DNA of 64,000 bases from Thermoanaerobacterium thermosaccharolyticum DSM 571 (GCF_000145615.1 NC_014410.1:2653501-2717500); one strand, 5' to 3'. Shown: positions 16,150 through 25,069, numbered from the stretch's first letter. Notes: generated by a model from the letters alone, not told the origin. Numbers and translations: made by a program.

Positions 16150-16449
16150 TTACGACATAAGTCGCTTCTCACCTTCTAAAGCTTTAATTGGTGCTATGTC
16201 TTGCGTAACTTCCAGTGTCCCTGAATAATCTCCATTTTCATCTCTTACAGCAAAATATCTTATATATACGTATTTGTCCCCCATCATTATCCAGAAGTCC
16301 TCATGGCTCTTTTCCCCCGATTTAAAGTCCCTCAACAGCTCTTCCACCACATGGACACTGGCAGGTGGATGACAATACTTAACTTTCCTTCCTATTACAG
16401 CCTTCGTCCTTGCAAATATCCTGTCATTGCTATTTGAGAAATATCTCAC
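16150..16449 (-). pseudogene. C-terminal PAS-domain fragment of a DUF438-type protein
   Basis: The visible sequence (VRYFSNSNDRIFARTKAVIG, RKVKYCHPPASVHVVEELL, SGEKSHEDFWIMMGDKYVYI, RYFAVRDENGDYSGTLEVTQ, then LEGEKRL) matches the last PAS domain of DUF438 proteins, which are about 400 aa long with an N-terminal DUF438/hemerythrin part. Reading upstream in frame, homology continues for about 10 codons (FVDKDDVV) and then meets a stop at about 16500, overlapping the end of the SPL-like gene. No good start or ribosome site exists at the GTG. I read it as the remnant of a larger gene whose front was lost; a short PAS protein is less likely. Confidence 0.6.
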
Positions 16450-16492
16450 TACATCATCTTTATCAACGAAATTATTACTGTAATATAAATCA

Positions 16493-17470
16493 CTATTTTA
16501 CAAATACTCTTTCTTTGTCAATGTATTTTACTAATTCGTTGTAGACAAAGTCTTTCATGTATTCGTCATTTTTATACGTGCAAATGCCATTTTTTATTTC
16601 TGTCTCATAACAAAAGATAGGAGATGTTTCCCTGAGCTTTTCTATTTTTTTAGCCTGCTCTTTTACCATCCGAAATGTACCAATATTGACATCATGTATG
16701 TTTTGATGTGGAACTTTATTAAACAACATATCTATGAAATCCTTGTATATCTCTTCAAAATTTTCTATGTACATTATGGGTTCTATAGAAATCCTGGCCT
16801 TTAATCCTTTCTCAACTGCTTTTTTTATTGTCATTAACCTCATATCAAGAGATGGTGTAAGTTGCTCATACATTGAAATAATCGGCTGTGGCAAAAGCGA
16901 CCATGAAAATATAACATTATCAGGAATCTCTATGTTTTCAAATATGTTAACATTAGCGCTTTTAGTCCTTACCTCCATCGTCAAATTCTTATTTTTCTTT
17001 GCATAGTCTATCCACATTGACAAAAACCCCGTAAATGGCTCAAATGCCATCAAATCCGTCTCATACGATATGCTTAAATATATTTTTCTATCCTGTGTCA
17101 GTTTGTCCACTTCATTAAAAAAATCCTCTATATTTACAAATACTACAATGTTGGCAGATGGATACATCCCCTGAAGATAACAATAATCGCAGGAATAGAT
17201 GCAATTTAATATGTTTGAAGTGTGGTAGAAATCCTTGTTGCCAAAATCTTCGCACATATAAGAGCCTTCGTATATTATATCGTACCTTTTCTTGGCAAGT
17301 ATGATATTTAGAGATTTTTTTTGCATCAGGTAGTTCTGCTTCGGCCTATTGAAGAAATCCCCATACCTTTCTATTTCAATTACAACGCTTCTCTTTAAAG
17401 TATTTAAAATCTTCTTAGTAACTGGATGATCAATAACATCCTTTTCAACGTAAACATGCGAAAATCTCAT
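16493..17470 (-). CDS. Spore photoproduct lyase-family radical SAM protein
   Basis: Radical SAM enzyme with the CxxxCxxC cluster motif in NCIYSCDYCYLQG, preceded by the SPL-type N-terminus (VEKDVIDHPVTKKIL), and followed by MEVRTKSANV, SLLPQPIISMYEQLTPSL and EPIMYIENFEE. SPL reverses the UV lesion spore photoproduct in germinating spores. Where Bacillus SPL has its H-donor Cys (SCTSD), this protein reads SYETD with Tyr. From memory, clostridial relatives share this, so they may use another donor or have another function. ATG at 17470 is favoured because it gives the family N-terminus MRFSHVYVE. Confidence 0.75.
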   Translation of the reverse strand: MRFSHVYVEKDVIDHPVTKKILNTLKRSVVIEIERYGDFFNRPKQNYLMQKKSLNIILAKKRYDIIYEGSYMCEDFGNKDFYHTSNILNCIYSCDYCYLQGMYPSANIVVFVNIEDFFNEVDKLTQDRKIYLSISYETDLMAFEPFTGFLSMWIDYAKKNKNLTMEVRTKSANVNIFENIEIPDNVIFSWSLLPQPIISMYEQLTPSLDMRLMTIKKAVEKGLKARISIEPIMYIENFEEIYKDFIDMLFNKVPHQNIHDVNIGTFRMVKEQAKKIEKLRETSPIFCYETEIKNGICTYKNDEYMKDFVYNELVKYIDKERVFVK

Positions 17471-17529
17471 ACCACCTTTCGTCCTTTCACAGTACATCAT
17501 GATAAACAAAAAAGCGCTATCGCGCACTA

Positions 17530-18072
17530 TTAGACATCATTTAACTTGTGTATATCTAAAAGCAGTTTTACATCTGCCTCTCTTTCTAGGATATGATCAT
17601 TTAAAACGTCAAATTTTTTATCAATCCTCTTAAAATTCAGTTCAAATTTGGCAAGTAGGCTTGTATGTTTTGTAACCTCTTCAAATGTCTGTTTTAAAAT
17701 ATAGTCAACATCACTTTGCTGTCTTTCAAGATTGCCAAGCCTCTTATCAACACTATCAAACCTCTTGTCTACATCATCAAACCTCTTATCAACGCTGTCA
17801 AACCTCTTGTCTACGCTGTCAAGCCTCTTCTCTACATCATCAAATCTCTTATCTACACTGTCAAGCCTCTTCTCTACATCATCAAGCCTATTTTCTACAT
17901 TGTCTAGTCTCTTCTCTACATTGTCTAATCTTTTATCTACGTTGTCCAATCGGTTCTCAACATTTTCCAATCTTGCATCCAAATTGTCCAGTCTTTTATC
18001 TACGTTATATAGTCTTTCATCAATAGCATCAAACCTTTGAAGCACAAGGGTCATGAATTCTTCATTTGTCAA
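17530..18072 (-). CDS. Coiled-coil protein with 7-residue tandem repeats
   Basis: About 180 aa. Most of the protein (about residues 15-110) is a run of seven-residue units of the type VDKRLDN, VEKRLDN, VDKRFDS, giving near-perfect heptads with V/L at a and d positions, hence a long parallel coiled coil. A less regular helical C-terminus follows (LLAKFELNFKRIDKKF). No signal peptide or membrane segment. TTG at 18072 is chosen because GGGAGGG lies 8 nt upstream; longer starts have no ribosome site. Function unknown. Similar DUF1640-like or tape-measure-like proteins exist, but the repeat makes similarity uninformative. Confidence 0.65.
   Translation of the reverse strand: MTNEEFMTLVLQRFDAIDERLYNVDKRLDNLDARLENVENRLDNVDKRLDNVEKRLDNVENRLDDVEKRLDSVDKRFDDVEKRLDSVDKRFDSVDKRFDDVDKRFDSVDKRLGNLERQQSDVDYILKQTFEEVTKHTSLLAKFELNFKRIDKKFDVLNDHILEREADVKLLLDIHKLNDV
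17745..18005 (-). repeat. 21-bp tandem repeat array inside the coiled-coil gene
   Basis: The DNA coding the heptads is an array of about twelve imperfect 21-bp units (core aacctcttgtctac or tagtcttttatctac on the plus strand). Neighbouring units are so alike that slippage should change copy number between strains. Confidence 0.8.
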
Positions 18073-18244
18073 AATTCTTTCCCTCCCTTTTACCTTTTTG
18101 TACATTATACCATACTGCAAATTCACAAGCAACAATTCAGAAATACTATATGTAAAGCGTGTGTAAAGAATTTCAATTCAATTTGAGAGATTTCATATCA
18201 AAAAAAATATTTTTTAGTTAATCGTTTATAAAAAATATTCTATA

Positions 18245-18273
18245 TTGACAAAATAATATTGATAATATATCAT
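18245..18273 (+). promoter_or_regulatory. SigA promoter of adhE
   Basis: TTGACA (18245-18250), 17-bp spacer, TATCAT (18268-18273): a strong promoter about 165 nt upstream of the adhE start, giving a long leader that holds two Rex-type sites. Confidence 0.7.
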
Positions 18274-18288
18274 ATAAGTGTAGGGTGA

Positions 18289-18306
18289 TTGTTAAATGTA
18301 TAACAA
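18289..18306 (+). promoter_or_regulatory. rex box: Rex-type operator 1 of adhE
   Basis: TTGTTAAATGTATAACAA matches the Rex consensus TTGTTAANNNNTTAACAA with one mismatch. It sits 15 bp beyond the -10 element, where a bound repressor would block initiation or early elongation. Rex leaves DNA when NADH/NAD+ is high, which would raise fermentation genes. Confidence 0.75.
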
Positions 18307-18365
18307 AATATATTTACATTCTTCATGTGTTAATCCACAAATTATGCAACTTATGAGCTATATTT

Positions 18366-18377
18366 GTGTTTAAACAC
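18366..18377 (+). promoter_or_regulatory. Perfect 12-bp palindrome in the adhE leader
   Basis: GTGTTTAAACAC lies between the two Rex-type sites. It shares only the TTTAAA core with them; its role is not evident. Confidence 0.35.
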
Positions 18378-18407
18378 TACAACAATCGCCTATTGCTTCA
18401 AAAAATT

Positions 18408-18425
18408 TTGTTAATTAATTAACAC
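18408..18425 (+). promoter_or_regulatory. rex box: Rex-type operator 2 of adhE, beside the ribosome site
   Basis: TTGTTAATTAATTAACAC is a near-perfect Rex site (last base differs) and abuts the GGAGG of adhE. Two sites 119 bp apart could allow cooperative or looped repression. Confidence 0.7.
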
Positions 18426-18438
18426 GGAGGTGTTTTTC

Positions 18439-21018
18439 ATGGCAACGGCAAAAATGGAAACGGACGTTCAAAAGCAAATAGATTTACTTGTATCAAAAGC
18501 TCAAGAAGCCCAGAAGAAATTCATGTCCTATACACAGGAGCAAATAGACGCAATAGTAAAGGCAATGGCCTTAGCAGGCGTAGATAAACACGTGGAACTG
18601 GCAAAGCTAGCATATGAAGAGACAAAAATGGGCGTATATGAAGATAAGATTACAAAAAATCTCTTTGCAACAGAGTACGTATATCACGATATAAAAAATG
18701 AAAAAACTGTAGGCATAATTAATGAAAACATAGAAGAAAATTACATGGAAGTAGCAGAGCCAATAGGAGTCATTGCAGGTGTCACACCTGTTACAAACCC
18801 AACATCCACAACAATGTTTAAATGCTTAATATCCATAAAGACAAGAAATCCTATAATATTCAGCTTTCATCCAAAGGCTATAAAATGCAGCATAGCGGCT
18901 GCTAAAGTAATGTATGAAGCTGCATTAAAGGCAGGTGCACCTGAAGGTTGTATAGGCTGGATAGAAACACCGTCAATTGAAGCGACACAGCTTCTCATGA
19001 CACATCCAGGTGTCTCATTAATCCTTGCCACAGGCGGCGCAGGAATGGTTAAATCAGCATACAGCTCAGGCAAACCAGCATTAGGCGTAGGTCCTGGCAA
19101 TGTTCCGTGCTACATTGAGAAATCAGCAAACATAAAGAGAGCTGTATCAGACCTCATCTTAAGTAAGACATTTGATAACGGAGTAATATGCGCATCAGAG
19201 CAAGCTGTAATAATAGACGAAGAAATAGCAGATGAAGTAAAGAAGCTTATGAAGGAGTACGGCTGCTACTTCTTAAATAAAGACGAGATAAAGAAACTTG
19301 AAAAATTTGCAATTGATGAGCAGAGCTGCGCAATGAGCCCTGCAGTCGTAGGTCAACCGGCAACAAAGATTGCTGAAATGGCAGATTTTAAAGTCCCTGA
19401 CGGCACAAAGATATTAGTTGCAGAATACGAAGGTATAGGTCCAAAGTATCCGCTGTCAAGAGAGAAATTAAGCCCTATACTTGCTTGCTACACTGTTAAA
19501 GACTACAACGAAGGAATCAAAAAGTGCGAGGAAATGACTGAATTTGGAGGTTTAGGACACTCCGCTGTAATACACTCTGAAAATCAAGACGTAATAAACG
19601 AATTTGCAAGAAGAGTCCGCACAGGAAGACTTATCGTAAATTCACCATCATCGCAGGGAGCAATAGGAGATATATACAATACAAACACGCCATCACTTAC
19701 ATTGGGCTGCGGTTCTATGGGAAGAAACTCAACAACAGACAACGTAAGTGTCAATAACCTTTTAAATATTAAGCGTGTTGTGATAAGGAAGGATAGAATG
19801 AAATGGTTCAAGATTCCACCAAAGATTTACTTTGAAAGCGGGTCACTGCAGTATCTGTGCAAAGTAAAGAAGAAAAAAGCCTTTATCGTCACAGATCCAT
19901 TCATGGTAAAGCTTGGCTTTGTAGACAAAGTGACATATCAGTTAGATAAGGCAAATATCGACTACGAAATATTCTCAGAAGTTGAGCCAGACCCATCTGT
20001 TGATACAGTTATGAACGGCGTAAAAATCATGAATTCATACAATCCTGATCTGATAATAGCTGTAGGCGGCGGATCTGCAATAGACGCAGCTAAAGGAATG
20101 TGGCTTTTCTACGAATATCCTGATACTGAGTTTGAAACGCTGAGGCTTAAATTTGCAGACATCAGAAAGAGAGCATTTAAGTTCCCAGAGCTTGGCAAAA
20201 AAGCATTATTCATAGCAATACCTACAACAAGCGGCACAGGCTCAGAAGTCACCGCATTCGCTGTAATAACGGACAAAAAGAGAAATATCAAATATCCACT
20301 GGCAGACTATGAATTAACACCTGATATAGCGATAATAGATCCTGACCTTACAAAGACAGTTCCACCGTCTGTAACAGCAGATACAGGTATGGACGTCCTG
20401 ACACACGCTATAGAAGCATATGTGTCTGTTATGGCTTCAGATTATACAGATGCACTGGCAGAAAAAGCGATAAAGCTCGTATTTGAATACCTGCCAAAAG
20501 CATACAAAAACGGCAATGATGAAGTAGCCCGTGAAAAGATGCATAATGCTTCCTGCATGGCTGGTATGGCATTTACAAATGCATTCTTAGGAATAAACCA
20601 CAGTATGGCACACATACTAGGCGGTAAGTTCCACATACCACACGGAAGAGCCAATGCTATACTTCTCCCATACGTCATCAAATACAATGCAGAAAAGCCT
20701 ACAAAGTTTGTAGCATATCCGCAATACGAATATCCAAAGGCAGCAGAAAGATATGCTGAAATCGCCAGATTCTTAGGACTGCCTGCATCAACCGTTGAAG
20801 AAGGCGTAGAAAGCTTAATTGAAGCTATAAAGAATCTCATGAAAGAGCTTAATATTCCACTGACTCTTAAGGACGCCGGCATCAATAAAGAACAATTCGA
20901 GAAGGAAATTGACGAGATGTCAGACATCGCATTTAATGACCAGTGCACAGGCTCAAATCCGAGAATGCCTCTTACAAAAGAAATCGCAGAGATCTACAGA
21001 AAAGCATACGGTGCATAA
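18439..21018 (+). CDS. adhE: Bifunctional acetaldehyde-CoA/alcohol dehydrogenase
   Basis: An 859-aa AdhE. The N-terminal aldehyde dehydrogenase half has GVTPVTNPTSTTMFK, GPGNVPCYIE and the catalytic Cys in FDNGVICASEQA. The linker is followed by the iron-dependent alcohol dehydrogenase half with GGGSAIDAAKGMW, TSGTGSEVT, DTGMDVLTHAIEAY and the metal-binding HSMAHILGG and FHIPHGRANA. It converts acetyl-CoA to ethanol through acetaldehyde, oxidising two NAD(P)H; it forms cytosolic filaments (spirosomes) in relatives. ATG at 18439 lies 8 nt after GGAGG. Monocistronic, with its own terminator and Rex-type control. Confidence 0.97.
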   Translation: MATAKMETDVQKQIDLLVSKAQEAQKKFMSYTQEQIDAIVKAMALAGVDKHVELAKLAYEETKMGVYEDKITKNLFATEYVYHDIKNEKTVGIINENIEENYMEVAEPIGVIAGVTPVTNPTSTTMFKCLISIKTRNPIIFSFHPKAIKCSIAAAKVMYEAALKAGAPEGCIGWIETPSIEATQLLMTHPGVSLILATGGAGMVKSAYSSGKPALGVGPGNVPCYIEKSANIKRAVSDLILSKTFDNGVICASEQAVIIDEEIADEVKKLMKEYGCYFLNKDEIKKLEKFAIDEQSCAMSPAVVGQPATKIAEMADFKVPDGTKILVAEYEGIGPKYPLSREKLSPILACYTVKDYNEGIKKCEEMTEFGGLGHSAVIHSENQDVINEFARRVRTGRLIVNSPSSQGAIGDIYNTNTPSLTLGCGSMGRNSTTDNVSVNNLLNIKRVVIRKDRMKWFKIPPKIYFESGSLQYLCKVKKKKAFIVTDPFMVKLGFVDKVTYQLDKANIDYEIFSEVEPDPSVDTVMNGVKIMNSYNPDLIIAVGGGSAIDAAKGMWLFYEYPDTEFETLRLKFADIRKRAFKFPELGKKALFIAIPTTSGTGSEVTAFAVITDKKRNIKYPLADYELTPDIAIIDPDLTKTVPPSVTADTGMDVLTHAIEAYVSVMASDYTDALAEKAIKLVFEYLPKAYKNGNDEVAREKMHNASCMAGMAFTNAFLGINHSMAHILGGKFHIPHGRANAILLPYVIKYNAEKPTKFVAYPQYEYPKAAERYAEIARFLGLPASTVEEGVESLIEAIKNLMKELNIPLTLKDAGINKEQFEKEIDEMSDIAFNDQCTGSNPRMPLTKEIAEIYRKAYGA

Positions 21019-21032
21019 TTTAAGAAAAAAGA

Positions 21033-21075
21033 ACGGCTTACAAGTTAATTAAAACTTATAAGCCGTCTTTTTTTC
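21033..21075. terminator. Bidirectional terminator between adhE and hcp
   Basis: A stem ACGGCTTA(C)AAGTT with its complement (21033-21066) is followed by seven T residues on the plus strand. The minus direction has TTCTTTTTTC, so it can end both convergent genes. Confidence 0.85.
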
Positions 21076-21080
21076 TATAT

Positions 21081-22721
21081 TTAATTCCCCATAAACATCC
21101 TTATATCGTCTTCTACGTTTGTAATGCCACCAATGCCGAAGTTTTCAACTAAAACTTTTGCAACGTTTGGGGACAAGAATGCTGGAAGTGTCGGTCCTAA
21201 GTGAATATTCTTTACCCCCAGGTACAGAAGTGCTAGTAATACTATTACAGCTTTTTGCTCATACCATGCAATGTTAAATGATATTGGAAGCTCATTTATA
21301 TCTTCAAGTCCAAACACTTCTTTTAGTTTAAGCGCAATCACTGCTAATGAATACGAGTCATTGCACTGTCCTGCATCAAGTACTCTTGGTATGCCATTTA
21401 TGTCGCCAAGATTTAATTTATTGTATCTGTACTTTGCACATCCTGCCGTCAATATAACTGTATCTTTTGGAAGTTCTTTTGCAAATTCTGTGTAGTATTC
21501 TCTTGACTTCATCCTTCCGTCGCAGCCTGCCATTACAAAGAACCTCTTTATAGCACCAGTCTTTACTGCATCAACTACTTTATCTGCCAGCGCCAGAACT
21601 TGGTTGTGGGCAAATCCCCCTACTATCTCTCCACTCTCAATTTCAACTGGCGGTTTGCATCTCTTTGCATGCTCTATTATCTCTGTAAAGTCTTTTTTTC
21701 CATCTGGGCCAGCATCAATATGCTTTACACCTTCAAATCCTACAACACCAGTTGTGTAAAGTCTATCTTTATAAGAATCCTTTGGCGGTGTTAAGCAGTT
21801 TGTGGTCATGAGTATTGGACCGTTAAAGCTTTCAAATTCTTTATCCTGCTGCCACCATGCATTCCCGTAGTTTCCTGCAAAGTGTGAATACTTCTTAAAT
21901 GCCGGATAGTAGTGTGCTGGAAGCATTTCACCGTGTGTATATACGTCAACACCTGTTCCTTCTGTTTGTTCAAGCAGTTCTTCCAAGTCTTTTAAGTCGT
22001 GTCCGCTTATTAAGATACCAGGATTGTTTCTGACGCCGATATTTACCTTTGTGATCTCAGGATTGCCGTATGTGGACGTATTTGCTTTGTCCAGAAGCGC
22101 CATCACATCGACGCCGTATTTACCAGCCTCTAATGCAAGTGACACATAATCATTTGCGCTCAAGCTGTCATCTAATGTAGCAACTAATGCTTTTTCTATA
22201 AACTCTGATATATTAGGATCTTTAAAGCCGAGGTTTGCAGCATGAAATGCGTACGCTGCCATACCCTTGATGCCGTAAGTTATAAGCTCCCTTAGAGACC
22301 TTATATCTTCATTTTTAGTAGCAAGCACACCTACTGATAAAGCCTTCTCATCAAATTCACTTTCATCTGCACTCCATGTAGCTGCATCATGCAAATTGTT
22401 TAATTCAACTCCATTATCTTTCAATTGGTTTTTTATTGACTCTCTAAGGTTTAAGCCTTCTTTAATTTTGCCAACGAAGTAATTTTTGTCAAAGTTGACG
22501 TTTGTTATAGTCGAAAATAGTCCATCGATTACGAAAGAATCTGTATTTTCACTGTTTAAGCCATGTTTTCTAGCTTCTTGGTTTACTATAGCTATCCCTT
22601 TTAATGTGTATATGAGCAAATCCTGAAGTCTTGCTGTATCATCAGTCTTACCGCATACGCCTCTTAATGTACAGCCAACGCCTTTTGATGCCTCTTGGCA
22701 TTGATAGCAAAACATTCCCAT
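21081..22721 (-). CDS. hcp: Hybrid cluster protein / hydroxylamine reductase
   Basis: A 546-aa class of Hcp. The N-terminal cluster cysteines C5, C8, C17 and C23 lie in FCYQCQEA and [10 protein letters not shown]. Hybrid-cluster ligands follow further on: [52 protein letters not shown]. Known activities are NO reduction and hydroxylamine reduction; it protects anaerobes from nitrosative stress. ATG at 22721 has AAGGAGG at 8-nt spacing. Monocistronic; a CRP/FNR-family site lies at the class II position upstream. Confidence 0.95.
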   Translation of the reverse strand: MGMFCYQCQEASKGVGCTLRGVCGKTDDTARLQDLLIYTLKGIAIVNQEARKHGLNSENTDSFVIDGLFSTITNVNFDKNYFVGKIKEGLNLRESIKNQLKDNGVELNNLHDAATWSADESEFDEKALSVGVLATKNEDIRSLRELITYGIKGMAAYAFHAANLGFKDPNISEFIEKALVATLDDSLSANDYVSLALEAGKYGVDVMALLDKANTSTYGNPEITKVNIGVRNNPGILISGHDLKDLEELLEQTEGTGVDVYTHGEMLPAHYYPAFKKYSHFAGNYGNAWWQQDKEFESFNGPILMTTNCLTPPKDSYKDRLYTTGVVGFEGVKHIDAGPDGKKDFTEIIEHAKRCKPPVEIESGEIVGGFAHNQVLALADKVVDAVKTGAIKRFFVMAGCDGRMKSREYYTEFAKELPKDTVILTAGCAKYRYNKLNLGDINGIPRVLDAGQCNDSYSLAVIALKLKEVFGLEDINELPISFNIAWYEQKAVIVLLALLYLGVKNIHLGPTLPAFLSPNVAKVLVENFGIGGITNVEDDIRMFMGN

Positions 22722-22787
22722 GTTTTTTCCTCCTTCTTATTTTAAATTTCTAAATAGCAAATTTTTCACTATATTCAATACGCTTAT

Positions 22788-22831
22788 TATTATATGGCAC
22801 TCTATCCATTATTTCTGTGACAAATATCACA
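22788..22831 (-). promoter_or_regulatory. hcp promoter with CRP/FNR-family box
   Basis: Minus strand: TATAAT at 22793-22788 with a poor -35 region (AGAAAT). The perfect palindrome TGTGA-N6-TCACA (22816-22831) is centred about 42 bp upstream of the likely start. A class II activator position replacing a weak -35 is what a CRP/FNR-type activator such as HcpR would need. Confidence 0.65.
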
Positions 22832-22836
22832 AAGCA

Positions 22837-22868
22837 TAAAAAATAGAGGGCAAACTGTAATCCCTCTA
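22837..22868 (-). terminator. Terminator of the aldo-keto reductase gene
   Basis: A 7-bp stem TAGAGGG/CCCTCTA (22844-22868) is followed on the minus strand by six T residues. Confidence 0.8.
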
Positions 22869-22884
22869 TGCTCTAACGCATAAT

Positions 22885-23868
22885 CTATTTAGATAATATC
22901 TCATCTATTTCTTTCAATTCATCATCGCTAAATTCAAGATTATCTAGCGCTCTTACATTTTCTTCTATCTGACTTACTCTGCTGGCGCCTATTATTACAG
23001 ATGTGACTTTTCTCAAGTCCCAAGCCAAAGCCATCTGAGCAATGCTCTGGCCTCTTCTATCTGCGATTTTTTTCAATTCTCTAACTTTATTTATGTTCTC
23101 TTCAGTGAGATTTCCTTTTAAGGATGTATTTTTCTTTGCAGCTCTAGAATCATCAGGGATTCCATTTAGGTACTTATCAGTCAATAATCCTTGTGCCAAT
23201 GGGCTAAACGCTATGCTGCCAATACCTTCTTCTTCAAGGACATCTGTAAGTCCATCTTCTATCCATCTATTAAACATAGAATAACTTGGCTGGTTTATTA
23301 AAAGAGGAGTTCCAAGCTTTCTCAGTATTTCTGCAGCTTTTTTAGTGTCTTCAGCATTGTAGTTTGAAATACCGACGTATAAGGCTTTCCCCTGCCGTAC
23401 AGCCTGATCTAGTGCCATCATGGTCTCTTCTAATGGTGTATTTGGATCTCTTCTGTGGGAATAAAATATGTCAACATAGTCAATACCCATTCTTTTTAAG
23501 CTCTGGTCTAAACTAGAAAGTAAGTATTTCCTTGAACCCCAGTCTCCATAAGGGCCGGGCCACATAGTATAGCCAGCTTTTGTTGAAATTAATAATTCAT
23601 CTCTATAACCTCTAAAATCCGTCTTTAAAATCCTGCCGAAATTTTCTTCTGCAGAACCTGGTGGCGGACCATAATTATTTGCAAGGTCAAAATGTGTTAT
23701 ACCAAGGTCAAATGCTCTCCTTGCCATTGTCCTCATGTTTTCAAACACATCATATCCGCCAAAGTTGTGCCAGAGGCCAAGTGATATTGCAGGAAGCATA
23801 AGGCCACTTCTTCCGCATCTTCTATATATCATATTGTTGTATCTATTTTCATCAGGTATGTAGCTCAT
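22885..23868 (-). CDS. Aldo/keto reductase, YghZ-type
   Basis: A 327-aa NADPH-dependent oxidoreductase with a TIM barrel. GRSGLMLPAISLGLW, HFDLANNYGPPPGSAEENFG (catalytic Asp and Tyr), LLISTKAGYTMWPGPYGDWG (catalytic Lys), DIFYSHRRDPNTPLEETM, SNYNAEDTKKA and ITSVIIGASR-type TSVIIGASRVSQIEEN are as in YghZ/L-glyceraldehyde-3-phosphate reductase proteins. These reduce small aldehydes such as methylglyoxal. ATG at 23868 follows GGGAGGG. Stands alone on the minus strand. Confidence 0.9.
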   Translation of the reverse strand: MSYIPDENRYNNMIYRRCGRSGLMLPAISLGLWHNFGGYDVFENMRTMARRAFDLGITHFDLANNYGPPPGSAEENFGRILKTDFRGYRDELLISTKAGYTMWPGPYGDWGSRKYLLSSLDQSLKRMGIDYVDIFYSHRRDPNTPLEETMMALDQAVRQGKALYVGISNYNAEDTKKAAEILRKLGTPLLINQPSYSMFNRWIEDGLTDVLEEEGIGSIAFSPLAQGLLTDKYLNGIPDDSRAAKKNTSLKGNLTEENINKVRELKKIADRRGQSIAQMALAWDLRKVTSVIIGASRVSQIEENVRALDNLEFSDDELKEIDEILSK

Positions 23869-24010
23869 TTTTCTCCCTCCCAAATCGGTTTCTATTTTAA
23901 TTATATAATAATAATTATTAAAAACAAAATATTAAAAAGTTAATTTAATTTTTGTCAATTTAAAAATATGGTATATTAAATAAGTAAACTATTTGAAAGG
24001 GGAACATCAA

Positions 24011-24448
24011 ATGAATTCTATAATGCTTTATGTAGGCGCCATTATTGTTGGACTTGCTTTAGGGCTACAATCGCCGATGAATTCGACTCTTGGCAAGATA
24101 GCTTTACCAAAAAACTCTGCAGTCTTAAATAATTTAGTTGGACTTATTATTTTAGTTGTAATAAGCTTCGCAGATGGCAGCATAAGGCAATTTGCGAATT
24201 TATTTAAAGCACCAACATACCTTTTATTTGGCGGCATATTGGGTTCTATAATCGTTTTAGGATCAATCATACTGATTCCGAAGCTTGGTGCAGCTACTTT
24301 TGCATCCATAATAGTATCAGCACAGATGATCGCTGCTCTACTTATCGACAATTTTGGGCTATTTGGGGTTGAAAAAACTCCAATTGATTGGTTCAAAATA
24401 ATGGGTGTTGTGCTTCTCATAATAGGCGTAAGGCTAATAAAAGCATAA
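24011..24448 (+). CDS. DMT-superfamily membrane protein (DUF606/YdcZ type)
   Basis: About 145 aa with four hydrophobic segments (LYVGAIIVGLALGLQSPMN, NNLVGLIILVVISFA, TYLLFGGILGSIIVLGSI, IMGVVLLIIGVRL). Half-size EamA-like DMT proteins of this type carry small organic substrates, possibly as dimers; the substrate cannot be told. ATG 24011 is preferred, with GAAAGGGG upstream. Followed directly by a terminator. Confidence 0.75.
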   Translation: MNSIMLYVGAIIVGLALGLQSPMNSTLGKIALPKNSAVLNNLVGLIILVVISFADGSIRQFANLFKAPTYLLFGGILGSIIVLGSIILIPKLGAATFASIIVSAQMIAALLIDNFGLFGVEKTPIDWFKIMGVVLLIIGVRLIKA

Positions 24449-24450
24449 AA

Positions 24451-24483
24451 AAACCTTATAGATTTTTTCTATAAGGTTTTTCT
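24451..24483. terminator. Terminator downstream of the DMT gene
   Basis: AAACCTTATAG and CTATAAGGTTT form an 11-bp stem, followed by T residues on the plus strand; A-rich upstream sequence lets it work on the minus strand too. Confidence 0.85.
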
Positions 24484-24487
24484 CAGG

Positions 24488-24658
24488 TTATCTTCTATAG
24501 CCTCTGTTGTTATTGTACTGCTGCTTTCTTGCTTTTCTGCATTCAGGACATCTTTGAGGCTCATTCTCGAAACCTTTTTCTTTGTAGAAAGCTTGCTCGC
24601 CTTCTGTAAAGATGAATTCCTTACCGCAGTCTTTGCATACTAATGTCTTATCTGCCAC
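24488..24658 (-). CDS. Small zinc-ribbon protein
   Basis: A 56-aa protein (GTG start after AAAGGAGG). LVCKDCGKEF and RCPECRKARK give a CxxC...CxxC zinc ribbon; the segment TEGEQAFYKEKGFENEP between them is typical of the zinc-ribbon-containing domain family common in clostridia. The tail is Asn/Arg/Tyr-rich. Function unknown; a nucleic-acid or ribosome-associated role is only a guess. Confidence 0.75.
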   Translation of the reverse strand: MADKTLVCKDCGKEFIFTEGEQAFYKEKGFENEPQRCPECRKARKQQYNNNRGYRR

Positions 24659-24816
24659 AACACTTTCCTCCTTTTTAAGATTATAAGATTTAAACAGACC
24701 ACATTTCATCCTAAAAAGGGGAAATGTTGTTAAATCTCTTATTTAAATTACGAATTATAGTATACCACGTTTCATTATAATATGCAACATTTTTATTTAT
24801 AAAAATCAATTTTTTC

Positions 24817-25023
24817 CTACTCTTCACTTGTAAAGTAGTCCATAAATGCTTTATCAGCAGCACTTACTTCCATTCCAGTGAAAACTATAGTTTTTTTATC
24901 ACCATCTTTAGATATTAAGGTCAATTTCGAATCAAATGTTGCTGGTATGCTTTTACTAGGCTTAAAATAGTACGGTTTATAGCCATCTTTAATAAGTTTC
25001 ACTGCATAAGAAATCTTATCCAT
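24817..25023 (-). CDS. Hypothetical 68-aa protein
   Basis: Unrecognised. A small, mixed-charge soluble protein (ISYAVKLIKDGYKPYYFKPS, then KLTLISKDGDKKTIVF) without Cys or membrane segment. GGGAGG lies upstream and the gene is complete, separated by 46 bp from the large activase-like gene upstream, with which it may be co-transcribed. Confidence 0.55.
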   Translation of the reverse strand: MDKISYAVKLIKDGYKPYYFKPSKSIPATFDSKLTLISKDGDKKTIVFTGMEVSAADKAFMDYFTSEE

Positions 25024-25069
25024 TCATAAAAACCTCCCGTACTATTTATGATGCCCATAATTATAAAAT

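Noticed and set aside
17745..18005. Possible CRISPR array
   Set aside because: Direct 21-bp units without spacers and within a coding frame; protein repeats, not CRISPR.
17685..18040. Three long plus-strand frames (S/L/Q/H-rich) opposite the coiled-coil gene
   Set aside because: They are antisense shadows of the 21-bp repeat; a period divisible by three keeps several frames open at once.
18430..18438. GTG at 18430 as adhE start
   Set aside because: It overlaps the GGAGG ribosome site; ATG 18439 has correct spacing.
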